NCBI RefSeq assembly: GCF_000275845.1
Contig: NW_006766889.1
Coordinates: forward strand, 689,977-710,457
Origin: Dichomitus squalens LYAD-421 SS1
Taxonomy: Eukaryota > Basidiomycota > Agaricomycetes > Polyporales > Polyporaceae
DNA: 20,481 nt
Direction: 5' to 3'
In this document: positions 11,480-19,910 of the stretch, piece by piece
Layout of the letters: each line of letters begins with the position of its first letter
Numbering within the stretch: the first letter of the stretch is position 1
The notes under the pieces: generated by a model
Told to the model about the DNA's origin: nothing
Databases searched by the model: none
The model's input: only the letters and a program-made list of their open reading frames with translations
Translations under genes and position numbers: made by a program

Positions 11480-13845
11480 TTAGAATTCTCCTATACGACT
11501 AATCTCGACCTTCACCCTATCCTTCGCAGGCCCAGGCGCCGTGTGGCCGGCATACTCTAGCACCGCGTACGTCGACTTCGTGAGAAATGACGGATTGATC
11601 GCCACCGTGTTATCCACAATCTACATACCGCCCACTCACACTCAGCGCCTGCTTACCTCTCTCTCAATACGACGAAATACGCACCTTCGAGAAGTGCTTG
11701 AGCCGACTAGGCACAATCAGGACATCCGGCGCACACCGCGCCCTGCTGGGGTCCACCGCGCCCTCAGCGTCCTCAGCGTCCTCGTCCTGCGGGACCAAGT
11801 GCAGCAGATCCGAGTGCGTCACGTCCAGATTGATCTCGTGCGCGAGGTCGAGCGGGACGGGGAAAATCGGGTAGAAGCTATGGCCCATAGACCCCTGTCA
11901 GAACCCAGAAAATCAGCGGATCGGAGAAGGAGCGGAAGGGCGCACCTCCGCTGCTGCAGAACGTGTCTGCACAGATTTGCCATCCCGTCTGATGGAGCCT
12001 GGCCCTCCGGGTCTGCAGGCCCGGCGAGAGGCTCGATTTCGGCGGCGCGCTTGAAGAATTCCTCCTTGCGCAGGTGGAAGAGGACGTCGACGCTACTCGC
12101 TGCGAAGTGCAGCCCGTTCACCGTGAAGCGGGCGGGGTTCGGAAGGAGGCATATGCGCTACAGGCATCAGAGGATCCGTCAGCGAGAAGTGCCTACGGGA
12201 GCAGTTTACCCGAGAAATGGGTCGGACGTACGGAGTCGGTGCATAACATGCCGCTGAGCTCGGGCTGGGGGAAGACTGCGTGGTCGCTGACGATGTCGCG
12301 TGTGCTTGGCAGGAGCAGGACGATACTGCCTGGCGATGACTCGAGGAAGTCGCGAAGGCGGTCGACAATCTCCGTGCGAAACGTCTCAGTGGGCGTTGAG
12401 TCGACGTCTCCGATCTTGATCGACGGGTGGGATGCGTCGATGAATGGACCGACCTGAATCGGTCATAACAACGAGTGTGCGTCTCCATGACCATGGGCTC
12501 TTAATACCGGGGACATGTGTGAGCAACGTACAAGGAGAGTAACTGCAGGCTTCGCGGCCTTGAGTTTGGCAATCAGAGTCTGGAGAGGGCGGTACTGCAG
12601 GTCCCCGTCGGATGTGAAGGGTCCGCAGGCCACATGCATGGTGAAATGTGTATCTCCGGTTTCAGACTTGATCAAGGCAGCCGCTGGAGGGTCCAGAGGC
12701 GGGAGCTTGGAACAGAAATGTGAGCAAATGCGTGTTGCCGCGACCGAACAAATCACGCTCACCGATAGAATCTCCGTCGCCAGGAATGCTCCACCACCTC
12801 CATTCTTGCCCTTGAGCGCAACAATAGCTCCAGGGAACAGACCCTGACCGCCTAAGCCTTGTTTACCCTTCCGCACCTTCACGTTAGGGTCGAAGCGAAG
12901 TTGGACCCGAGCGCCGGAGCCCATCATGCGCGACGACTCTAGCATGAGAGAGGCCTCGTTCAGCTTGACTGAACCGGCGGAGGACTCTGCGTCCAACACC
13001 ACTCGACCGACGACAATCACTTCTTCCTACTATCATGGTTAGTAGGAGCTACCGCATGAAGAAGGCATACTGACCTCTGTGACTGCAGCAGGATCACCCA
13101 GCTCCTCGACATTGTAGTAGTCCTTTATGAGTTCCCCGATATGGTCTATCCTGTCGTCCAAAACTGGAAGGGCGGCATGTTGGACACTGCGAGCAAAGCT
13201 ACCACAGGCACTCACCTTCGCTGCGCTCCGAGACTTTCTCGTACATGTAATGGTCTATCGTGATGCCTGTTAGCAGAGATTCGACCTAGACGATACACAT
13301 CACTCACAAGCTCGCTTCTTACGCGCAACCTCTTCCTGAGATGGGCCTACGAACGCCACCCTGCTGGGCCCCGGAACAGGTACCCTCTTCTCCACACGCG
13401 ACAAATCGAAGCCGTCCTGAGCACGCACCACAGACTTTACAGGCGTGCTCGCCTGACCGCTCAAGTTCGGCCTGCCTCCCCTTCCGACGGTGGCAGCAAA
13501 ATTCCTCGACTGTGTGCCGGACAGCAAGCCTCGCGCGACCTTCTTCGTCGCTGGTGTTTCTTTCCGCTGGCCTTTGACGATCTCAGCCTTGAGCTCAGGA
13601 ATCTCCTTGATCGTGAAAGGCCGAGGAGGGCCACTGTTGAAACGCGCCGCCTCCCACTTGTAGTATAGATTCTCTCCATCCAGATTGTTTGCTTGACATA
13701 GCTTCACGCCTGTAGCACACATCGTTCATGGGGGTACTGGACCAGACGTGACGAGATGCTCACATTCGGACACGAGGCTGTCGTCTAGATCGTCACCGAA
13801 ACTGCGGCGGATCTGGCTTGCAAGATTGTCGGTGTTCGAGGACAT
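11480..13845 (-). CDS. pol12: DNA polymerase alpha-primase subunit B (Pol12/POLA2)
   Basis: The non-catalytic B subunit of the polymerase alpha-primase complex, needed in the nucleus for priming of replication. Ten exons from the right: 13764-13845, 13308-13709, 13216-13254, 13075-13163, 12763-13026, 12532-12705, 12232-12453, 11946-12157, 11685-11877, 11480-11620; 605 aa, the usual length. The N-terminal part has VKLCQANNLDGENLYYKWE. After a basic, Pro/Ser-rich linker comes YMYEKVSERSE, then the OB-fold region (about 205-292, EEVIVVGRVVLD). The inactive phosphoesterase domain starts near 330 with the hallmark VGPFIDASHP (from 351), then LLPNPARFTVNG, SSVDVLFHLRKEEFFK, LQQRSFYPIFP and CAPDVLIVPSRLKHFSK. 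An acidic insert, QDEDAEDAEGA, precedes the last block. Acceptors for introns 2 and 8 were chosen because they restore family motifs (YHYMYEK, RSFYP) and a normal branch-site distance. Confidence 0.95.
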
Positions 13846-14252
13846 GAACCGAGGGTACAGCTATCGCAGGTTTGTTCGAGAGCAACGTGGTGAAGAAAGA
13901 GTGCAAATGCGGCTCATTGGCGCGTCGCGCGTCGCGTGCGCGTCGTGTCACAGAGGTGACCGATGAGTGACCATCGCGTGCATGTCACCTCACAGGCCAT
14001 TTTCAGGTGCTGGAGCTAACGCGTACTGTGTTCAGGGAAAGGTTGAAGTTCTACAGCATCCGACAAGTGTCCATCCCATGCCTATTGACTCGTGGAGAAT
14101 AGCTGCACATATTCGAGCCGCCATATGTTCCCAACCAACCACAACCCTGCCAGTTCTTCACTAACATTCGAATTTCGATAGCGCCTGCTGCCTAGTACTG
14201 CGTTGAACGAGTTTGGAGACTTATATTTTAACAGTACAGAAGCAGCGTGTAT
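13846..14252 (-). promoter_or_regulatory. pol12 upstream region with MluI-box-like sequences
   Basis: The spacer between the pol12 start and the end of the deaminase-like gene holds one exact ACGCGT at 14019-14024, about 175 bp upstream of the pol12 ATG. A dense CGCGTCGCGCGTCGCG cluster lies at 13921-13936. ACGCGT is the MluI cell-cycle box bound by MBF in yeasts, which drives replication genes at G1/S; function here is inference. The rest shows no gene. Confidence 0.35.
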
Positions 14253-15127
14253 TTACTCACTCCATTGGAAAGTTTGCCACGCATAGCGAAGGCCGTAGGC
14301 CAGGTCGCCGCCCACCACCTGCAGCAACCGAGCCTTCACGCCTTCTTTCCTCGGGCTATCATCGAATAGCCAGTGCAGATCAACATGACCCCTGTAATCC
14401 CAGAGCGTCACAGTGAATCGTGTTTTCGACACAACGTCAACTGCATTCATGAACGCATAGCATGGATAACAAGGAGGTCGCGAGGTGGCAATGTGACCGT
14501 CGCAGCGCTGGTGGTTGAGGACTTCCGAGATGAGGACGACTTCGGGATGGAGCCGACACGAGTGTGAGTAGACAATGTTGGACGAGACCTTGCTGAATCC
14601 ACTCTCCTTGTTGTCGACGATGGCGATTGTAACAGAGGCCGATGAAGGCTTCATCGAGCTTGTGAGCTGCTCCAGCTGAGCTTCACCGGCCTGGTTCTCA
14701 ATGATCTCTGTGCTTTCAAGATTGGACCATTTTTAGCTCCAATACAGCCTGAGTACTCGTTTCATCTCGTCCGTTTCGGTGCCACGGATTACGATGTTGA
14801 TGAATCGTGTGAGTAACGCAACCTCGCTTAGACGACTCTGATAATCTATGGCACAGGTTGCGGATGAGTTCACGGGTACTTCAATACATTGACGTGACAC
14901 TCACCCGGAGGCAAAAGTCCCATGTCATAGCTGCATAGGCAGATAGCGGTGAGGCTGAGAGCTTCATGGAAGCTAAAAATCTCATTCTCTCGCGGGATGT
15001 GACCGGCAGGGGTGTGGGATACGATATTGAGCAAGACGTCGACTGAGGACTGCGACATCTGAAGCCGGCTGAGATCGTCCGTGGCACCTAGTGTTGCCGC
15101 CAAGCCAGCTAAGCTAAGCTGGATCAT
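14253..15127 (-). CDS. Deaminase-like protein (OTT_1508-like), with in-frame stop
   Basis: Two exons, 14905-15127 and 14253-14845, joined by a 59-bp intron (GTGAGT..CATAG), give 271 codons. The C-terminal half carries a deaminase-type zinc site: HPE (H174, E176) followed by PPCYPC (C200, C203), flanked by VTIAIVDNKE and RFTVTLWDYRG. This resembles the fungal branch of the OTT_1508-like nucleic-acid deaminase family; its substrate is unknown. A TAA at 14733-14735 (codon 112) interrupts the frame, with coding-like sequence in the same frame on both sides (RLSEVALLTRF before, NLESTEIIENQ after). Either it is a nonsense mutation, or a 51-bp in-frame intron with a weak donor (GTACTC..CAGAG) removes it. 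The first ATG is at 15127; further upstream exons may have been cut off by the transposon next door. A C-terminal extra exon down to 14082 is possible. Confidence 0.6.
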
Positions 15128-15148
15128 CAAGCCCAGTGAGAACCTTCC

Positions 15149-15157
15149 CTATTTCCT
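15149..15157 (+). repeat. Left target-site duplication
   Basis: CTATTTCCT directly abuts the left terminal repeat and is repeated exactly at 19902-19910 directly after the right terminal repeat. This is a 9-bp duplication left by insertion. Confidence 0.93.
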
Positions 15158-15240
15158 TAGTCTCGTGACCAGACGTTCGGAGCTCCAAGCGGGAACGAAA
15201 AACCGGGAGTTCCCGAGCTCCTGGAGGTTCGAATTTTGGT
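15158..15240 (+). repeat. Left terminal inverted repeat with hairpin
   Basis: The first 26 bp match the right end exactly in inverted orientation. The inner part folds on itself: GGAGCTC (15179-15185) pairs with GAGCTCC (15215-15221), and GGGAAC (15191-15196) with GTTCCC (15209-15214), around a GAAAAACCGG-containing loop. The outer arm CCAGACGTTCG (15169-15179) has only a decayed partner near 15228-15238. Confidence 0.9.
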
Positions 15241-15244
15241 CGCG

Positions 15245-16941
15245 ATGGAGGCTGCAGGAATGGTAAGTCAAAAAGCATGTGAGAGCAGAACAAAAGATAA
15301 GAAGTTTACAGGGCATGGACGTACCAGACATTGCACTCGCTGTGCAATTTGGGGTGCCCGAAAACCTCGGGGTTTGGCTCCAGCGAGCAGGGCGCGCAGG
15401 CCGGTCGCCTGCCTTACAGGCGAGGGCTGTAATGATGGTGGAGATGTCGGCCGTCCAGAAGGTGGGGGTGAAGAAGGAGCCGGGGGTGAGGGGAGACGAC
15501 AGTGGCACGGCCGACGACACAAGCGAGTCCGAGTTTGAAGAAGAAGAAGAGAGAATTAACAAAGCAGTACTAGCAGCCCCAGTGAAGTATCGAAAGGTCG
15601 TCGAGGAGCATCTCCGGGCCTGGATAGAGGCAGGAGGGTGCAGGAGGGATGTCGCGGACGCCTACTTCGACAACCCGCCACGCTGCCGTACGTAACGTTT
15701 GGCGCCCGTAGTCGGAGCCCGTTGTTCTCACACGTCTCTTTCCTGCCCTCAGCCATATCCCCTTCCTTGTGCTGCGACAACTGCGCCGCCGCTGCCTCCC
15801 TCTCAACTGTACCATTGCCCGCTTCTGCCTCCACCACCCCCAGTGGGCCGATGGTGGCGTCCGCCACAGCACCGCCACCCCCGGCCATGGACGTCGCCAC
15901 CGCCGATCACCATCTCAACCCCGCACTGGACGAGGACGAGGACGAGGGTGGCTCGGGTATCCGCCAACAGGTACGTCTAGTCCGGTTCTGACCGTCCCTA
16001 CCAGATCCCTCACCATACGAGCTGTAGACCGCAGCCCCTCACATCAGTTCCCCTACGCGTTCTGTCGACAACCCACTGCGCTCCCGTATGTCTCCCAAGC
16101 GGCGTGCGGGCACCCATCTCAAGACCGTGAAAACTCAGCTCGTGGACTGGCGATACACGACGCGGCGGACCAAATACAAGTTTTCCTCCCTCAAGGCCGA
16201 GAACCTCCTCCCCGACACCGCGCTCACCACCATCGCTTCCCTCCGTCGGGATCTGAAGACGATCCATGACCTCAAGCGGGTCCTCAACCCCCCCTGGCCC
16301 CATGTCGACGCAATGGGGAGGAGGTCCTCAAGATTGTCCGAGAACTAGACCTCGTGGAGGATGCGCGCCGTTTGGCGGCGGCATTGAAGAAACGCGAGGA
16401 CCGCAAGGCCGACACAGTGCGACGACGCGCCGAGGCTGCCGCAAAAAAAGACGTGGAACGTGAGGCTGCACGGGCGCAGCAGTACGCAGAGAAGGCCCAC
16501 CGAAACTGGGCTCAGACTGCAGCGTCATATACGGGCCCCATGGGTGCATCCGCGGCGCTCAACGCACCCTCGCCGTCATCCGCTTCTCCCTCCCACTATG
16601 CTAGCGTGTACACATCCTCCCCTTCAGGCTATCCATTCCCTTCGACACCCGTCCAACGTCCTCTGCCCGCAATTCCACATGCATTCGCCTATCCGTCGTA
16701 CTCGCCTCTGCCATATCCCAGCGCATACACATTCTCCCCTTTAGGCTACCCGCTTCCTCCCCACGCTTACCGCGTTTCGCCGTCGTCCTCATCTCGATCT
16801 CCCCCGGCTACCCAGCTCAATCCCTTTGCAGAATCATCCTCCGCAGCCCCGACGGCGTCCCCCCACTTGCCCGCACGACCCGCAAATCACACGACCCCTC
16901 CATCGTCGCACCCCTTCTCGCACCTTGGCTGGTCCCACTAG
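15245..16941 (+). pseudogene. RecQ-like helicase, C-terminal half, 5'-truncated and frameshifted
   Basis: Exons 15245-15262, 15312-15687, 15753-15970 and 16028-16941 keep phase. The product would have about 508 residues if one base missing in the G4 run at 16315-16318 is allowed for. It opens at helicase motif V (MEAAGM then GMDVPDIALAVQFGVP), followed by motif VI (QRAGRAGRS). After an acidic linker come CRRDVADAYFDNPP and CCDNC, a RecQ-type zinc-binding cysteine set. A helical region follows (HLKTVKTQLVDWRY), then a charged coiled coil (REDRKADTVRRRAEAAA) and a Pro/Ser/Tyr-rich tail. Motifs I-IV, including the ATP-binding lysine and the DEAD/DEAH box, are absent: the left terminus lies directly before the ATG. 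It cannot be an active helicase alone. The start ATG falls where helicases usually read ATEAAGMG. Confidence 0.8.
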
Positions 16942-16949
16942 TCTGCGGC

Positions 16950-19736
16950 TCAGCCAGGTGAGCGTGATTGTTGCAGATTCTGCGCAAACCTCTCGTACCT
17001 CTGGATGTCGGCCAGTTCTCGGGCCAGGTTTGTGAGGTGGCGTGCTCGTATGCCGCGCGCCTCGCATGCCATTTCGGAATGATTTTGGTTTGCGCGATGT
17101 AGTATCCATTGCTGACGAACTCTTTGACCTTGTCTGCCGTGTTTGTCGTACGCCGGCCTGGGGTATACATGTGGAGCTGCGCACGATTGTAGTGCTCATC
17201 GAGGAGGCGGATGTCGGCCTCCTTGTCGGGTGTTGTGTGATTTGTACCCCTGTATATAGTCCGAAATTGCCTGGAAATGTCATCGTCGAGGCTTCGCAGC
17301 GTGGGGATGGCTGGCGCGCGCTGTTTCATAAGCTCCCAAGACTGGTTTGGCCCCCTCGGTCGGTATGTTACCTTGATGTCGCGCACTGTCCGCTCTATTG
17401 CCAGGTCGATTGCTGTCCAATCTTCTTCACCCCCTTTCATATTGATTATCCAGCAGTTCTGCCGGACAAATGCTCTGCTGAGTGTGTTAGAGTGTGCGCA
17501 TTCTAGTCCGTGTAGTCAATCTACGTACTTCACCTCCTCGGGCCACTCACGATGTAGCCCTTGTAGGAGCTCGAGAATCTCGACAGCGTACTTGTGGTTT
17601 CCTCCGCCACTGAAGCGCAAGAAGAGATAGGGAAGGAGATCCTCCATCAAGCCCACATCACCCTGCCGCATCGCATGCCACAGCACCATGTAGTGTAATG
17701 CATCACGGTTCCACATCACCGCCTGGCGGAGGAGGTCATCCTCGTTTCCTGTGCTGACACGTTCCAAGTCCTCGACCCGGTTGTTTGATGCATATTGCTC
17801 AACCAGAGTCTCCGCCAGGTCCTTGAGTTCCGCAGGGGATCTGTTGCGCAATTCAGCTAACTCGGTGACCCCGCCCACCTTGCGCCAGCAATCTCGAACA
17901 TGTGCCTCTGTCACATGAAAGATGCCTTCATGAAGATGATGATAGAAGGTACCCTTGATCTGAACTGACTGGAGTCCGGTGCGCTTGAGCAGTGCAAAGG
18001 CCTGACGCAGGCCCTTCCCTGCAGGTGAGCCGAAGTACTGGCGGTGCAGAGAGTTCGCACAGGCCATGAGAAGATGGAACCAGCCAAAGACAAAGACCAT
18101 CCAGTCGAGGCGATCAAAGCCATTGAGGTCCTCGGAGCGATAGTTGGCCAGCCCCCGCAGGCGCTCGATCGTGAGTTGATCACCAATCCAGACAAGTGCA
18201 GCCACTTTGGCCAGGTGCTCGATCTCTTCAGTGGTAAAGAGGTTTAGCTGGCGAAGGAACTCAGCAATGAGATCCCGTGTTCCCTCGTACGTTGACTCAT
18301 CGATGTGAACGGTCCCGAGGATGAACTGCTTGGTGATGTTCTCACGCCCAGCAGGAAGTCGGCTCACAGGAGGAGGTGGAGCAAAGGCAGGGTCGGTCTG
18401 AGGGATGTAGGTTGAGAAGTTGAATTCTGAGGAATCGAGAAGCATGCGAAGGACGGTGTGGACCATATATGAATGGATACGGGGGGCTGCATTGTTCTCC
18501 AAGTTTGCAATGTCGGAGAGGGTTATCGGGTTAGTGCGACCGATGCGGCGCTGTGCCTGGAGTGCTTCTCCAGAAAGTGGTGGAGGTTGTAGGGCAAATG
18601 GTTTGACAAACACAGACCCGGTGGTCCCTGAGTCAAAATGCGACCGGTTCTGCAAACGCATAGAGAAGACCTTGAAAGCGAAGTTAACGTTGTCGTAAGC
18701 CAGCCACCACCGGAAACGGTGAACAGCCAGGCGCAGAGCCTCCATGGCGCTTGTGGAGATGCGAGAGTATGCACGCACACTCCAGCTATGGCTCATCGTG
18801 ATACCAAAGGTGTGAAGGAGGTCGAGTGCCTTTGCAGACGTCCCCTTTGCCTTTAGAAAGACAGTGAGAGGCTTGGTCCAGGCGGACAAGTTGCGGGAGC
18901 GGAGGTGCTGAAGCTGACTGATTATCGCCACAGCTGCCTGACACCAATCACATTCAGCCACAAATGCAGACAACAGTAGTGCAGGGATGTCTCACAGAAA
19001 CGGAATCCTTACGAGAAGTACCCTTGGACGCACGACAGAACCGCTGAGTGCTACCATGTATGAGCCGCCAGACACTCGGGGCGCCCGTGGCCTCATCCTG
19101 CAAGGCTTCTGCAACCTCCGCAAACTGAAAGCGGGTCAGCCCTTCTTCCGAAAGGCAGTCGGGAGGCGAGCGGAAGAGGTGGGAGCTAGTTTCAAGCTCA
19201 CGGTCGAGAACGTCCTCCACACAGCCTAGTGCGAACTCCTCGAGAGCCTTTCGAGCGCCTTGGGGACGGACGTGGTGGCTGCGTGAAGCCGACGCCCGGG
19301 GGACCTTGTACCAGCGCTTGAGGATGCGGGGAAGCTCTTCACTGCCCATAAGGGCGCTGCGCTCGTAGCGGACCTTTGGGTCAGAGATGCAGGCAGCATC
19401 ACCCCAGCTGAGTGCATCCAGGAAAAGGGGGAGGTTCATGTCGACCGACTCCATATGGGCCAGAATGGATTTGACGCGGTCGACGACAGTGCGCCCGGGA
19501 ACGGAAATCGAGAGCGATAAGCGCCCACGCATCGATTGAGTGTTGTAGAGGTATATGGGCGGGGCAGGATCCTCGAGTGCAGCTTCCACAGGGTCCCATT
19601 CAGAGACATCCGAGAGCCGGTCACTGTCGCACTCGGATGGTGCGTAGTCGGCGTCGTCGTCCTCGTCGTCATCGAAGAGGGCTCCCCAACCGCTGGGGTG
19701 CTCCTCGAAGTCTTCTTTGGCGCCTCGGGAATCCAT
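16950..19736 (-). CDS. DUF6589 protein, candidate transposase
   Basis: Exons from the right are 19034-19736, 17529-18990 and 16950-17474, with introns of 43 bp (GTGCGT..GTGAG) and 54 bp (GTACGT..CAGCAG); about 896 residues. An acidic N-terminus (DDDEDDDADYAPSE) is followed by LPLFLDALSWGDAAC and RILKRWYKVP, as in basidiomycete DUF6589 proteins. The central domain has WLAYDNVNFAFKV, FDSGTTGSVF and LVWIGDQLTIERLRGL, and the end has NCWIINMKG, PAIPTLRSLDDD and TTPDKEAD. The last 30 residues (NLARELADIQRYERFAQNL) need one extra base near 17036-17039; as written, the frame instead runs on to 16817, over the neighbouring gene. The stop at 16950-16952, just short of the convergent helicase stop, favours the shifted ending. 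The conserved Asp in YDN and GDQLT suggest a catalytic domain; a transposase role is inferred from its place in the element. Confidence 0.8.
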
Positions 19737-19826
19737 AAGCGCTGGCGGACAGGAAGCTTAGTGACGGTAGAAGGCAGGGAGACGTCACGACCTGTCACCG
19801 ATGGGGGAGTCACGGGGGTGAAGCCA

Positions 19827-19901
19827 CCAGACGTTCGTGAGCCCGGATACCTCCGGTTTTTCGTATCCGCTTCAGGCTCCGAACGTCTGGTCACGAGACT
19901 A
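19827..19901 (-). repeat. Right terminal inverted repeat with hairpin
   Basis: 19876-19901 is the exact inverse of the left 26 bp. The end forms a 64-nt imperfect hairpin: CCAGACGTTCG (19827-19837) pairs perfectly with CGAACGTCTGG (19880-19890), and GGATAC (19845-19850) with GTATCC (19863-19868). The loop holds the inverse of the left GAAAAACCGG. The sequence between the stems is unpaired. Confidence 0.92.
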
Positions 19902-19910
19902 CTATTTCCT
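19902..19910 (+). repeat. Right target-site duplication
   Basis: CTATTTCCT, identical to 15149-15157, directly after the last base of the right terminal repeat. Confidence 0.93.

Larger units (their letters stand above)
15158..19901. mobile_element. 4.7-kb TIR transposon with RecQ-helicase fragment and DUF6589 gene
   Basis: Boundaries are given by a 26-bp perfect terminal inverted repeat starting TAGTCTCGTGACCAGACG (15158-15183 and 19876-19901), with similarity continuing inward to about 60 bp, and by identical 9-bp flanks CTATTTCCT. Inside are a plus-strand RecQ-like helicase fragment and a minus-strand DUF6589 gene in convergent order. A 9-bp duplication is usual for Mutator-like elements, but I see no MULE transposase signature, so the superfamily is open. 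The perfect duplication and repeats suggest a fairly recent insertion, although both genes carry an apparent frameshift and the helicase lacks its front half. It may be a non-autonomous copy or one mobilised by relatives elsewhere. Confidence 0.9.

Noticed and set aside
14082..14212. Possible extra 3' exon of the deaminase-like gene
   Set aside because: A GTGAGT donor just before the stop and a later CGCAG acceptor would add about 40 codons in phase, but the peptide matches nothing known and the plain stop at 14253 is simpler.
15268..15900. Long minus-strand frames opposite the helicase fragment
   Set aside because: Antisense shadows; the plus strand carries helicase motifs V and VI and the cysteine set in proper phase.
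16817..16950. Unshifted C-terminal extension of the DUF6589 frame
   Set aside because: It reads through the neighbouring convergent gene with low-complexity sequence, while the shifted frame gives a helical tail and a stop next to the convergent gene's stop.
15158..19901. Classification as a Helitron because a helicase is present
   Set aside because: Helitrons lack terminal inverted repeats and target duplications and carry a Pif1-type helicase with a Rep domain. Here there are perfect TIRs, a 9-bp duplication and a RecQ-type fragment.
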